DNA from: Pegoplata infirma
Taxonomy: Eukaryota > Arthropoda > Insecta > Diptera > Anthomyiidae
Direction: 5' to 3'
DNA: 64,000 nt
Assembly (NCBI GenBank): GCA_963921195.1
Contig: OY992538.1
Location: 434,001-498,000 of the forward strand
Shown piece after piece: positions 12,801 to 24,800 of the stretch. The stretch's first letter is position 1. Every line of letters starts with the position of its first letter. The notes under the pieces are model-generated. The model did not search any database and was not told the origin of the DNA. It saw only the letters and a program-made list of their open reading frames with translations. A program made the position numbers and the translations under genes.

Positions 12801-15800
12801 TATCATTATGATCCTCAATTACATACATTTATTTACTAAGAAAAATCCGCTGCACCAGCTTCACTTTGTAATTAACATACAAAGGCTTTGGAGGGAATCG
12901 AACCCACAACCCCTGCACTTACTTTCAGAGTATCACGCTACATGTTAATATACTGCACCCCAATGTAAAATAAATAATGGAGTAAAATTTTCATGGATTA
13001 ACTATAAAAGCAGCGATTTATTGTTAAAATTTCTTATTATAATTTTTCGTCTGTGGAGTTTTCATTACAAATCAATCTAATTATTTATTTCTCCATTTCA
13101 GGGATTATGTCTAATATACTTGCCGGTCATAATCCCAAAAATTGTTCGAATTATATCCAGCGGCAATTAGTAAAACATTGCAGCTGGATATGTTCTTCCA
13201 GCATATCGGTATGCAAAACTATGTTTTCTTTACATCTGAGGTGTAGGGTATGTTCAGCAACTTTGTAGAAAATATTATGGCAAATATTTTTGTGAAACAT
13301 ATTAACCCTCTAACTCCCTCTCATAACGGTATTTTTTGGCTCTATTCTAACAAATCGCAAAAAACACCCCGAAAGAGGGGGAGGGTGGGGATGAAATATT
13401 CTACAAAAATGTTGCCAATAAAATTTTACTATATACCTCAGAGCACACCAAAGCCCAAAAATTAACACAAACACCAAAAAAGAGTCAAGTTCTATGTTTT
13501 GCTTATGAAAAAAAGGACGGACGGACAAATCTTCATGTCGTTAGGCGCGGTATAGGGTTTGATTTTAGAAACATGGTTTCTTTGGGAAATGTTCTTAGAA
13601 TTTCATGTAGATTATGTTTTTGCTATACGATTTTTGACAAAAAAAATCGACCCGCCCTAATGTACATATATGAACATATGTGTGAGCATACATAATTATC
13701 AGGGACCTTCATGCATTAAGAAACTATGTTTAAGGCGCCTAAAATATGCCCTAAAAAGTCTTAAAATATGCACTAAAAATCTCAAAATATGCACTAAAAA
13801 TTATATATATCCACTTGTTTTTTTACTTTTATTAAAACAAACATAACATATGAATTCAGTCTGGCATTGTATGCTTAGATATGTATACAATGTTATTAAA
13901 AAATAAAAAAATTATCTAAAAAAAATAATAATTGCTTTAATACAAAAAAAAAAATCAAAACAAAAAATTTTAAAATAGCTAAAAATAATAAAAAAAAAAA
14001 TAGCTAAAAAACTAAAATTTGTACAAAATATGACCTAAAAATATGCATTTATAGCAAAATAATAGCAAAATATGCAAAAATATGCATTTTAAGCAAAATA
14101 TACAAAAATATGCACTAACGAATTGATGAAATTTTATAGCAAATTCTTTGATTCGCAAAGATATTTTGTTTATGCTGTTCTATGACCAAAGGAAAAAACA
14201 TGCATTTGCATGAAAGTCCTCTCCTTGGTAATTAGTAACTTATTAGTAGATTTTGGTTACGAAATCACTTATACCCAATTCACACCCGAGGTGTAATCTC
14301 GTTCGAACGAGATTTCGATCATACACTGCGAGTCACATCAATAAGGAATCGAGTTTTTTACTTTTTAATCGAATATATTTTTGTAACGAATAAGCGGAAA
14401 AATATAAAAAAGTGCACTGATAAAGATCATTATCTAGCCAAAAATGTTAAATAATAACAATAATCAAAAAACTAAAAAAGTACTTTAAAAAATATTTTTC
14501 CGCAGCTTTATAAAAAATCACTAGTTTTTTTGAATCACTTGAATAAGTAATTTTGGAATACATACCAGGTCCAATTTGTAATGAATAGCAATCCCTCAAA
14601 CAATAAAACAAAACAGTTTTGTTTCGAATTTCATTAAAAATGGGACTCACAAAGCTCTTAGCTCTTCCGAAAAGGTTCGAACGAGATTTCACGTCAGGTA
14701 TGAATAGGTCTTTACTAAAACTTTTACTGTAGAATTATTTTGAATGCACACACCTACAACAAATCTCATAAACACACTCAAACATACAAATAGAGTCACA
14801 CAGAATTTAGTATTGCATTCCAACGCAAGAGACAACACAAAAATATTGCAAGTTTACTTAAGGAATGTCCTGGTTTGTTTTTAATTAAAATTCAATTAAA
14901 CGGAAATTATGGCAACTGATATAGACAGACAACAGTTTTGTCCGGATAAAAACGGGTTTTTCTGTTATGGGTAAAATCTGATTTTCATGGCGACCGTATT
15001 TAACCAGCAACCAAAAAAAGTTTCATGGTCATGTCACCGAAATACTTAGATTTTTATCCAATCTCATTTTTTTCTACTTCCTTTTGAAAACATATCCAAG
15101 TTTTAAGAAAATCGTTCTGTACACTCAAAAAAATAACTTAGTCAAAATATTAGTAAAAGGTGTTGTAATTTACTTCAACCAAACTTTAGCAAAAAAAATT
15201 GTAAAAATTTAACTTTTACAGTTTTTTTTGGCAATTTACTATTGGTAAAATACAAAAATTTTGTGGTACTTTTACTATATTTTCTTGCTAGTTCCTTTTT
15301 TTATTTTACTATAATTTTAGCAAAAATATTAGTATTTTCCTTAAAGAAATGGTAATACTTTTTATTTTGTTTTTCTTAGTTTTAAGAAAAAAAAAGGTTT
15401 AAAGTGTTCTAGTGTGAAAAAAAAAACTCATTGCAGATTGATGATGCTGCCAACACCATAGCAAAGTAGCCATCCATCAACTGCATGTGCGCTCAAAAAT
15501 AGGCTACACAATTTTTAGTATTTTTTACCATATTTTTTGCTAATTTTACCATATTTTTTTGCTAATTTTATATGAAAATTTTTTAAAATTTGCCACCTAA
15601 ATTGTTAATAAAAAGTTGATAATTTTGAAAAATTTATTTTTTAAAATGGTAACACATAGTTAGACATCTAATCTTTAATATCCAAAAGTTTTTTTTTTAT
15701 TTTTTTTTTAAATACATGTGAAAAAAATTAAAAATTCGAAAAAAAATTGTTAATTTTTTACAAATTTTACCTGAAAATGTACGAAATTTCTTGTGTAGAC

Positions 15801-18800
15801 TACTACGCAATTCTCATTTGTTCTACTTAAGCTAAAAAAAATGACGCAAAAAAATAAAAAAAGTGAAGTGTTGTTCTTTAAGTTTTTTGTTTAAAGTGTT
15901 TAAGTGAAAAAAAATCATTTTGGATTTTGATGTTGTTGGAAGTCCAGTTACTGCAACTACAGCTGCTGAGAAGAAGGCAAAAGAAGATGCTGCCACCATC
16001 AAGCCGAAGAAACCATCCAACAACTGAAGTAATAGTTGAACCTGCTATTACTACATTTAAAGAACGTGGTGCTCAAAAAGAGGCAAACATTTTTTTAGTA
16101 TATTCACCAAATTTTAAATCAACTACTAATCAGAGAAAAAAAATTACTAAATAAAACAGTTTTTTTTACCAAATTACAAATTTTTTTATCTATTTCAATT
16201 TTACCATTTTTTTGGTAATTTTACCATATTTTTTGATAATTTTACAAGGTTGATTTTTTACAAAAATAAAATGGTATTCTTGTAATTTTACCATTTTTTT
16301 CCTAATTTTTTGATTAGCAAAATAGTTTTGCTAATATTACCAAAATTTTTGCTACGTCCAAAACTACAGATTTTTTTTGCTAATTTTAACCATTTTTTTT
16401 GCTAGTTTTACAATATTTTTTTTTTGAGTGTACACTAAAAAAAGTCTGCGAACTTTGTACTCTTGCCCAGAACATTAAATCATGATAATGTTTTGCGGAA
16501 GATTTGGGTGTACTTGACAAAGTTTAGAAAAAATAATGTTATATTACTTTGCTATTCCATGCAAAACGAATTGAAATATCAGTCGAGGACCCCATTAAAA
16601 AACCAAAACAGCTACACATTTGGTAAGTGAGTACAAAAAAGTGTTTTTATATTTTGGAGAGTATAAAAGATTCGGCACCAAAGAATATAACATTCTCACT
16701 TGTTTTATGTACATTTGATAAACAAATGGAAAATTTTTATGCGAAATGCTTAGACTTGGTGAAAAAGTAGTTTTGGTAAAAAAAAATTATTATTTTTTCA
16801 CGAAAAACAAAATTATGTTAATAAAAATTTAATGAACCCAAAATTTTTGGTGAAAAAAATTTTGATGAAAAGAAAAATTTTTTAATGTAAAAAAAAAAAT
16901 TTATGAAAAAAAAAATAATAAAAAAAATTTGATGAAAAAGAATTGAAGAAAAAAAAAATTTGATAAAAAAAATTGAGGAAAAAAAAAAAATTGATAAAAA
17001 ATTTATGGAAAAAAAATTGATGAAAAAAAAATTTTTGGTGAAAAAAAAACTTTTTTTGTTGAGAAATAATTATGTCACTTTTCACCAGCTGGTGAAAAAC
17101 GGGCTTATTCACCACGAGGTGAATTATTATCCAAGTTACAAACCCAAGTTATTAAAATTTTTGGTTTTAAGAAAATGAAAATAGTAATTTTTGTTGTTCT
17201 TTTTCGTTAATTGTTAGCTTATATAGTCAAATTGAGGTGGCGTTCTTCAACTTTTTAAAAATTAGTAATATGTATGCAATTAATAATCGCAACGTTAAAA
17301 CAAAGAAATACAAGCAAATTACAAAATTGTTATGAAATTTAAAGTTCAAATGCGATTTTCTCGAAAAAAACGAAGAACGTGTTTCTGAATTTTTTTGTGT
17401 GATTGGACAAACATCTAAACTTTTAAAAAAAAAAATTTAAAAAGAAAAAAAAAGTGGCATGATTTTTAATAAATTGACATTTTTAAAAAATGGGAAATTT
17501 CAGAACGGGTTCTGAAAATTAAAAAAAAAAAAAATTAATCGATAGCCCATACAAAACTACTATATAAGAATGTAAATTTTTGAGATTGTGGTGCATTCCG
17601 TTTTAATGTGATAAATATTTAATCAAGGCAACTCGCCACAAATTTGACCATTTTTCCAGTATTTGACCACGCCTTCTAAGCCCAGTTTTTCAAAATTAGA
17701 AAAACCAAAAACGCAATTTTCTAAGTTCCATATAGGGCTATCCAAACAACCTATTCAGAAATTTACGGGACACATGTTTTTTCTGTAGCGGGACATTTGG
17801 TGTGGAATGCCCCATATGTACATATTTTAAGACCGAGGAACGTGAGAACGCCAAAGAGTTGCTGTGTAGAATAGAGAAAAATACAGATTTTACACATTTT
17901 TTTCATATTTTTATTTAAGTATATGGGCAAAATCCCTCAAGTGAACACACTTTTTTTTACCACACAAATTCTGAACTAGATCGGTTAAAAACTCGCTGAG
18001 TAAGAGTGGGTCGAATTTTGACGTTTTAGTTAACAGGAACCTTTTTCGGATCCATATATCATTTCAGCTATTGCATTCAGAAAGTTTCGTTCAAAATGTT
18101 TTTGACGGACATTTTTTCAAAAAAATAAAAAAATTTCAAGACCGCAAAATTTGAGCGAAATTTTATTTAAAATCGAAACTACTTTTTTGACTCAAAAGAA
18201 AGCTTGTGCTTTTTCCTATGAAACCTATGTGGTCCACTAGTGAGCTGAGACCTGTTTATATATAAAAATTATGGCAACACAATCTGCAAGCAATCATATT
18301 TTTGGAAATTTTGACGAAGAAATCGGGAATAGAGGGATCTATTTCAAAAAATCCTAAAATTTTTTTTACTTTCACATTTCTTTAGAGTAGTAAGAACAAT
18401 TAAAATGCAATAGGCGCCCCAATAGACTACTAGTTGGTAGCGTGCTAGTCTATGAGTCTGGGGGTCGTGGGTTCTATTCCCACCAGAGGCCTTGGTCTGT
18501 TTCGCTACAACGAGACGAAGGTCATTGTTACCATTTCTCGGTTAAATTTGTCCAGTTAAAAAAGAATTTCTTTAATTTTAAGAACCATTTTTTTTTTAAA
18601 TATTTTTTACATTTTTTTGGACTACTTCTTGAATAAAACATTAATCATCAATAGAACATAAATGCTTCTTTTGGCTACGTCAAAATGTGTTCTTTTTGCT
18701 GCATTTTCACTCCCTTTTTTCATTACTTTTTTAAACATTTCGGGCAGTCCAGCGTTGATTTCGGCACAAATGTTTTCCTTGAGCTCGTCGATGATCTGAA

Positions 18801-21800
18801 GATTGTTTCGTACATTTTGCTTTTCAAATAACCCAATAAAAATAAGACTGCAGGGGTCTTATCTGCAAATGCGGTTCTGTTGTTGTTGCCCTCTTTCGAC
18901 ATCGAACTTCCAGGTAATTTTTACTGGCCTCATAGATTTGCAGATTTGATCTCTTTGATATATTTTTGGGGGTTAACGGAAAATAAAAACGCCAACAATC
19001 CTCAGACCATTAACGAGCCCAAAATCAACATTTCGAGATGCTTGAAAAAGTAATGGAAATTCTTAAGAAAGGCACATTTAGTCGCGTCCACAAGAGACTG
19101 CCATTTAATTGATGTTATATTTGAAAAGTAGTCCAAAAAAAAATATACATATATCTCACATATGAAAATCGGTTGATATTTTTTTAAATAATTAACAAAA
19201 TTAGGTATGGGTCCAGTTACTTTTTAAAAATCCAGCTGAAAATTTTCCATTGCCCAGTTATTTGACTTCTAGTATCTGGCAACTCTAATGGAGGAAAATT
19301 TAGGTTAATGGATACTACCTTTTATAAATTTACGTTGGTATCGCTCCAGTATTTCTGATATAACATACAATGTGCTCGATTCTGGAATACGATTTCACCA
19401 TTCAACTAACTTTTAAAAATTTTTATATTCTTTCAAATTTTAAGATTTTTAAATTTGTTCTTGTAATTATTAAAGATATTAACTAGATCTTTAATTGTTA
19501 CAAGAAAAAAATGTTAAAATCTTAAAATTCAAAAGAATATACATTTTTTTTAATTAGGTGATGGTGAATTCGTATTCCATTTTTTGTGCTTATTAAAAGA
19601 TTTAGGTGCGTCAGGACAAAGTTCTTACTACATATGTTTAGGATACCAAATTGAGTATGACTTGGACATGTAAAAACTTGGGTTTGCCAAAAAAAAGGCT
19701 GGTGTATCAATTTTCAATCAACTAAATTTTGATTTCATGAAACAGACATTCAGAATACGCCTTGGTCAAGTATTTTGACGTTATTAAAACGTGTAATTTC
19801 AACTACCACACGTTTTTCAAGGAAATCTCGTCAGTGGAGTGCATCTCTGATATATACTACATATTTAATAAAACAATTTTGTAGGTATTTTCGTGCATAT
19901 ATTTGTACATACATACATATGGGTTTTATTTTTTATTAGTCAGCAGAAAAATACAAAAAAAAAAGGGAAAATCCAATAATTTTTCACATTTGTAAATAAT
20001 GAATACATATTTATGGTAAAACTTTTATTCGTGTTTGTATGTTTAGGTAAATTCCTCAAATACGTGTTCGACGACGACTCTTTTAGGCAACAAACCGACG
20101 GAACAACAGCAGTCAGCTTTAGCTACACCACCACCTATACCAAAGCGTACATTTCGTAATAAATTCAGTTGGAATTCTGTAAACAGCTCAACTACAAGTG
20201 GTTTCACAGGATCTCCCACACCACCATCATCAGCTGCTTCAATAACACAAACACCAACCAAAGGTAAACAACACACATCCGCAGGCACTGCTTTCATTTA
20301 CCCCCAGACTGTACAGCATTTGCCTACAGTTGGCGGAGGGGGAGGCAGTGTTTTCTTTGCCAATACAAACATTGAGGCCACCTCAGCAGCAAATACGTCG
20401 CATTCGCCATTATTTGTTGATTTAAACTCACGTTCGGTTTTCTTTGACGGCGGAGTAACTGGATTTGTCAGTGGCTACGATACAGGTGGGATATCAGATG
20501 ATGACCGCATGAGTCTGGAAAATTCCGTGTTTGAAGAGTCACTCAACTCAACACCGGTAAAATTATCAAACACAGCTGGAAAACTATTCAACGGGACGTT
20601 GGCAGCAAAAACTCTGGCTGCTTTGACTGGAGACGTTAGCAACGCTACTAAGAGATCGAATCGTTCATCTAGCAGTACGGTTGACTCCAGCATTACCTCA
20701 TCGGGGTATGGGTCGTCAGCGCACAGTGAGCGATTAGCTTCGACATCAACAACAGCTGATTTCCGAAGTCGATTTTCCAGTATTGACACTCAGTCGTCAC
20801 TGGACAGTTGTTTGACGGAAAAGACCTCCGTCGATTCACCGTTGGCAAAGGAGTCGTTCAAAATGGAACGCCCAATTAATTTAAATGATTTCATGCACAA
20901 TTTGAATAATAACGAAATCAATACTGCTTTTTCCTTGCAAACCAATAATGCGTCAAATACTAATAACAACAATAACGGCACCATGCAAATGACAACACCC
21001 AATTCGGACAATGTTCCAAATGTACCCGCACGTGTGCAACGTAAAATTGTCCAGCAACAGCTGCATCAACAATCTTCCCATTTTAATTCTCAAAGTCAAT
21101 CGCAGCAGTCATTGAATAATAGTATCGATTCGAGTAATAAAGCATGCTCCACAGTTCCCAATTCAACTTCAACGTCATCCACTGCTTCGGCAGGATCGAG
21201 TATCTCGACTGGCTCATCAATGTCCATTTCAGCATCTGGCTCAGGTAATTCCCCTCTAGCCCCTCAATCGCAACAGCCCACCATTTCGGGCATGCCATTG
21301 CAACAACAGAAACGTCCGCCCATACCACCAGCAAGAGTACAAAACTTTGAACTACAAGATGCTCCATTCTCAAAAGGCAATGCACAACAACCAGCCTTAA
21401 CCATACGCAATCAGTTGAACCGCAGCAAGCGTCCTCCACCCATACAGTATCCCAAATTACACCAAAGACAAGACTCCAATCTCTCCAGTGACAGCTTCTC
21501 GGCTACCTCGAGTCCTGGCTATAATTCAAAAAATCTGATGGATGCTCCACTATTACCAAACGCTGCGCGAATTAACAAGAGTGGTGCCGCCATGCTCGAC
21601 ATACGTCATCAACATTCAAACGATAGTTTTGTTATGTCCACTTCAAGATTCGGCAATAGTGGGCCCGTCGTGCCACCACGACATAAATTCAATTTTCGCC
21701 AGGATTCTACTATATCTAGTGATAGTTTTAGTCAAACCTCTAGTCCAGGTTATAACACAAAAATCATGGAGGCACCGTTGTTGCCATCACTTTCGGTCAA

Positions 21801-24800
21801 AAGGTTGTGTAGTGGTAAGTACTCATATGAAAAGCCACACGCGCTTATTTTAAATTTCAAAATGTTGGCTCCGTACTTCTTAAATTAACATGTTTTCTTA
21901 CAGTTCCCACTCCCATTAACATGAAACAGAAGTTTCAAAACGAAACCATTGACGAAATGGACAATAATGTTCCGATGTCTCCATTAGCAAAGTGTGTTTC
22001 TACACCAGCCAGTCTGCAAACTATAGTGAGATTTCAAAATGGAGCTCCCAACACTATGTCCTTGCCACATCAGGTATTTTTTGCGAAAGCATAAATGTTT
22101 TCGTTGCTCCTTTAATCGTTTTGTTTTTTCAAGATCATTAACCGTCGTAAAAGTTCCAACCCTTACATAACAAATGGGCGTTTAAAGTTTCGTTTATTTC
22201 AAATTTTAATCAATGCTTTGGCTTTATTAGCAATTGCTGGGGGTCTGGCGGCGTATTTCAATGCCTATCCGACAATTAAATTCGTCAATAAAACGATCAT
22301 AAATACGGTACATGTCGAAGATCGTATGAGTTATGGAAAAAACCCAGCACCTGGCACATGTCTGCCTATTATTGTGAAATTTTGCCAAGGACCCCAAATC
22401 CCCTACAACTTTACTGTGTTTCCCAATTACATTGGACACTTTGGCCAGTTGGAAACTCAAGTGGTAATTGAGGTACATTTTAAAGCCTAATTATTGCTAC
22501 ATTCTCTTCTCGTATTTTTTGCAGGATATGGACGCATATGAAGCTTTGGTAGATGTGCGTTGTTATGAATTGGTCTCGCTGTTCTTGTGTACTCTGTTCG
22601 TGCCTAAATGTGGAGCCACAGGGGCCACAGTGCCACCTTGCAAATCTTTGTGTACTGAAACAATGAGACGCTGTGGATTTTTCTTTGATGTTTTTGGTTT
22701 AAGTTTACCGGAGTACCTGAATTGTAAACTGTTTAAGGATTTTGAGAGTCCGGAAGACTGTGTTGGCTTCGAACAAGTTCAAAATGTAATGATTGCTTCC
22801 GCAAACCCGAAATGCGATGGATTCAAGTGTGATAATAATCGATGCATACCACATGAATATGTATGCGACGGAAATTTGGATTGCATGGATCAGGCCGATG
22901 AGACCAAGTGCGAAATATGTGCAAAGGATGAATTATTTTGTGGCAATGGAAAATGTGTGACACCAGAAAATATATGTAATGGAGTCATAGATTGCCCTTA
23001 CGGTCAAGATGAAAAAAATTGCAGTAAGTAGATAATTCTTCGAACATTTCGCTCATTTACTAAAACAGTGCCATTACTCAATAATGCCCTTGAGAAATTA
23101 ATATGACATTGTTAAGTATCATATGTATGTACCAGCAATTTTAATTGAAAACTTTAAACTAGTTTTCTACAAAATCACATTTTTTGACTTATGTCTCGGT
23201 CTTAGTAAATGAGTGATTTGTATGCTTATCAGACCAATATCAATGATTTTCCACACATCTGGTTCATTTTCTTAGTTCGTTTAAGTGAGCGGAATGGTGA
23301 TTTGGGCAAAGGTGTTTTAGAAGTCTTTCGTATCAACTCTCTAGAGTGGGCATCTGCCTGTGTTAAGAATTGGGATCGTGCAGTCTCCCCATCAGCGGTT
23401 TGCTCTATGCTGGGCTATAGTGCTGTAAATGCTACCAGCGTTATAACCCAAAAGACACATAGACCTTTGCTTACGTCTGTTAATGTTTCTACCGACATTT
23501 GGAAAATGTATGCCAAAAAGAAATCCAATCTTATGAGAGAATTTTCCAATTGTACCCCAGATGAAGACTATCCAATAGCTGAACTCACATGCTCAAATTA
23601 TGGTAAGAGATACAAACATCTTATGTATTAAATATATATTTTAACTACATATTTCCGGTTTTCCTTTAAGAATGCGGAAAAGTAAAAAAGACAAGGCGTA
23701 AACTTTCACGACGCATAATTGGTGGCTCCAAGGCACATCCTGGATCATGGCCCTTTCTAGCCGCCATTTTGGGAGGTCCTGAAAAGATATTTTATTGTGC
23801 TGGAGTATTAATATCCGACCAATGGGTTCTAACGGCATCACATTGTATTGGCAAGTAAGTCGTAAATTGATGTTAATTTAAATGATTTACTATGTATGTA
23901 TATCGTGTCATGAGCAATTAGCCTTAAATTGGCCCTATACCAGCAAATGCTCGGTACGTTTTTCAAAAGCACAGACACGAAATAAGATAATGCATATTAG
24001 AGTGGTCGGGTCGGACGTAAAGGAGAATAAAATATCTAATTTTTCGCGTTTAAATTTAAAGATTCCCCCAAAAAAGTTTCATCGCCGCACAGTGGTTCAT
24101 ATATTGAGAAGGCGTCCAGTCCAATTATTTTTTTTATGCGTTCTCAAATTTTATAATTATTAGCCTTGTTTTTTGAATTGTATTAAGACTAAGATTATGA
24201 TTAACTTTATATGATTTTAAAAAATGGCTCTAATCTGGTCAAACAATTTATTTTTAATTTTTTTTTTCTGAATTTAAATCCTATTAACAATAATAAAATA
24301 ATAACATTAGTAAGTTAAAATAAGAATGTTAAGAATAAATTTAGTTAAATCCTATGATTAAATCGGATTTATTATTACCATTTTACATTGTGGACAACGC
24401 TTAATTTTTTTCCTGTTTATATTTACTAATTGTATGTAGATTCAGAAAAAAATTATAAAAAAAAAAATTAATCCTAATCTTAATCCGGTCTGCAAAAAAC
24501 AAGCCTATTATTTTCATATGAAAGTAAATACTTCTTAGCAAACCTCGGGAGCCAAAAAATGTAAACTCTATTTCACTACGAACAGGGTTGTCCTAAATGG
24601 ACTCTCTCAGTATTTGGCCAAAGAGTATAAGAAAGAGTTGTAGAGACTTATAAATTTATTTATTTGTAAATTTTTTATTGTGTAAAAATAACAAAAAAAA
24701 ATAGGAAGTGTGCTGCTAAAATTATTTTCACTTGTTAAAAATCAGAGCGCTTGTTGTTGTAGAAATTAAACAAAAAACACCCTTTGTATTTGGCTACAAT

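Larger units (their letters stand above)
15122..16430. mobile_element. CACTCAAAAAA element carrying histone H1 fragments
   Basis: CACTCAAAAAA (15122) and TTTTTTGAGTG (ending 16430) form the ends, flanked by TA (15120-15121 and 16431-16432). The body is rich in TTTTACCATATTTTTTGCTA repeats. It holds two unequal copies of a histone H1-like stretch, described separately. The same end type occurs at 49662-50212, with flank CA. Confidence 0.7.
11695..20046 (+). other. Intron 2 with a GC-AG boundary
   Basis: The donor reads ACAG|GCAAGT and the acceptor GTATGTTTAG|GT. No GT donor near the end of exon 2 keeps the frame, and both flanking exons are in phase 0. GC-AG introns are a known minority class handled by the major spliceosome. 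The 8.35 kb intron is filled by the mobile elements listed separately; 17819-18411, 19132-19370 and 19591-20046 show nothing recognisable. Confidence 0.75.

Noticed and set aside
16882..17178. Poly-Lys and poly-Phe open frames
   Set aside because: Low-complexity A/T runs.
18412..18500. tRNA gene
   Set aside because: A and B boxes are imperfect, no full cloverleaf is seen, and two diverged copies with a common non-tRNA body exist in the window; it is a SINE.
20047..20086. Alternative acceptor CTCTTTTAG for exon 3 at 20087
   Set aside because: Good sequence, but the phase does not fit the end of exon 2 (whole codon).
20043..21439. Minus-strand open frames over exon 3
   Set aside because: Shadows of the Gln/Ser-rich coding exon.
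22464..22472. Alternative donor adding three residues to the frizzled domain
   Set aside because: In frame, but it lengthens the conserved His-Cys spacing from 22 to 25; could be minor alternative splicing.
23882..24163. Open frame after exon 8
   Set aside because: Within intron 8; the GTAAGT donor of exon 8 and the in-phase exon 9 explain the gene without it.
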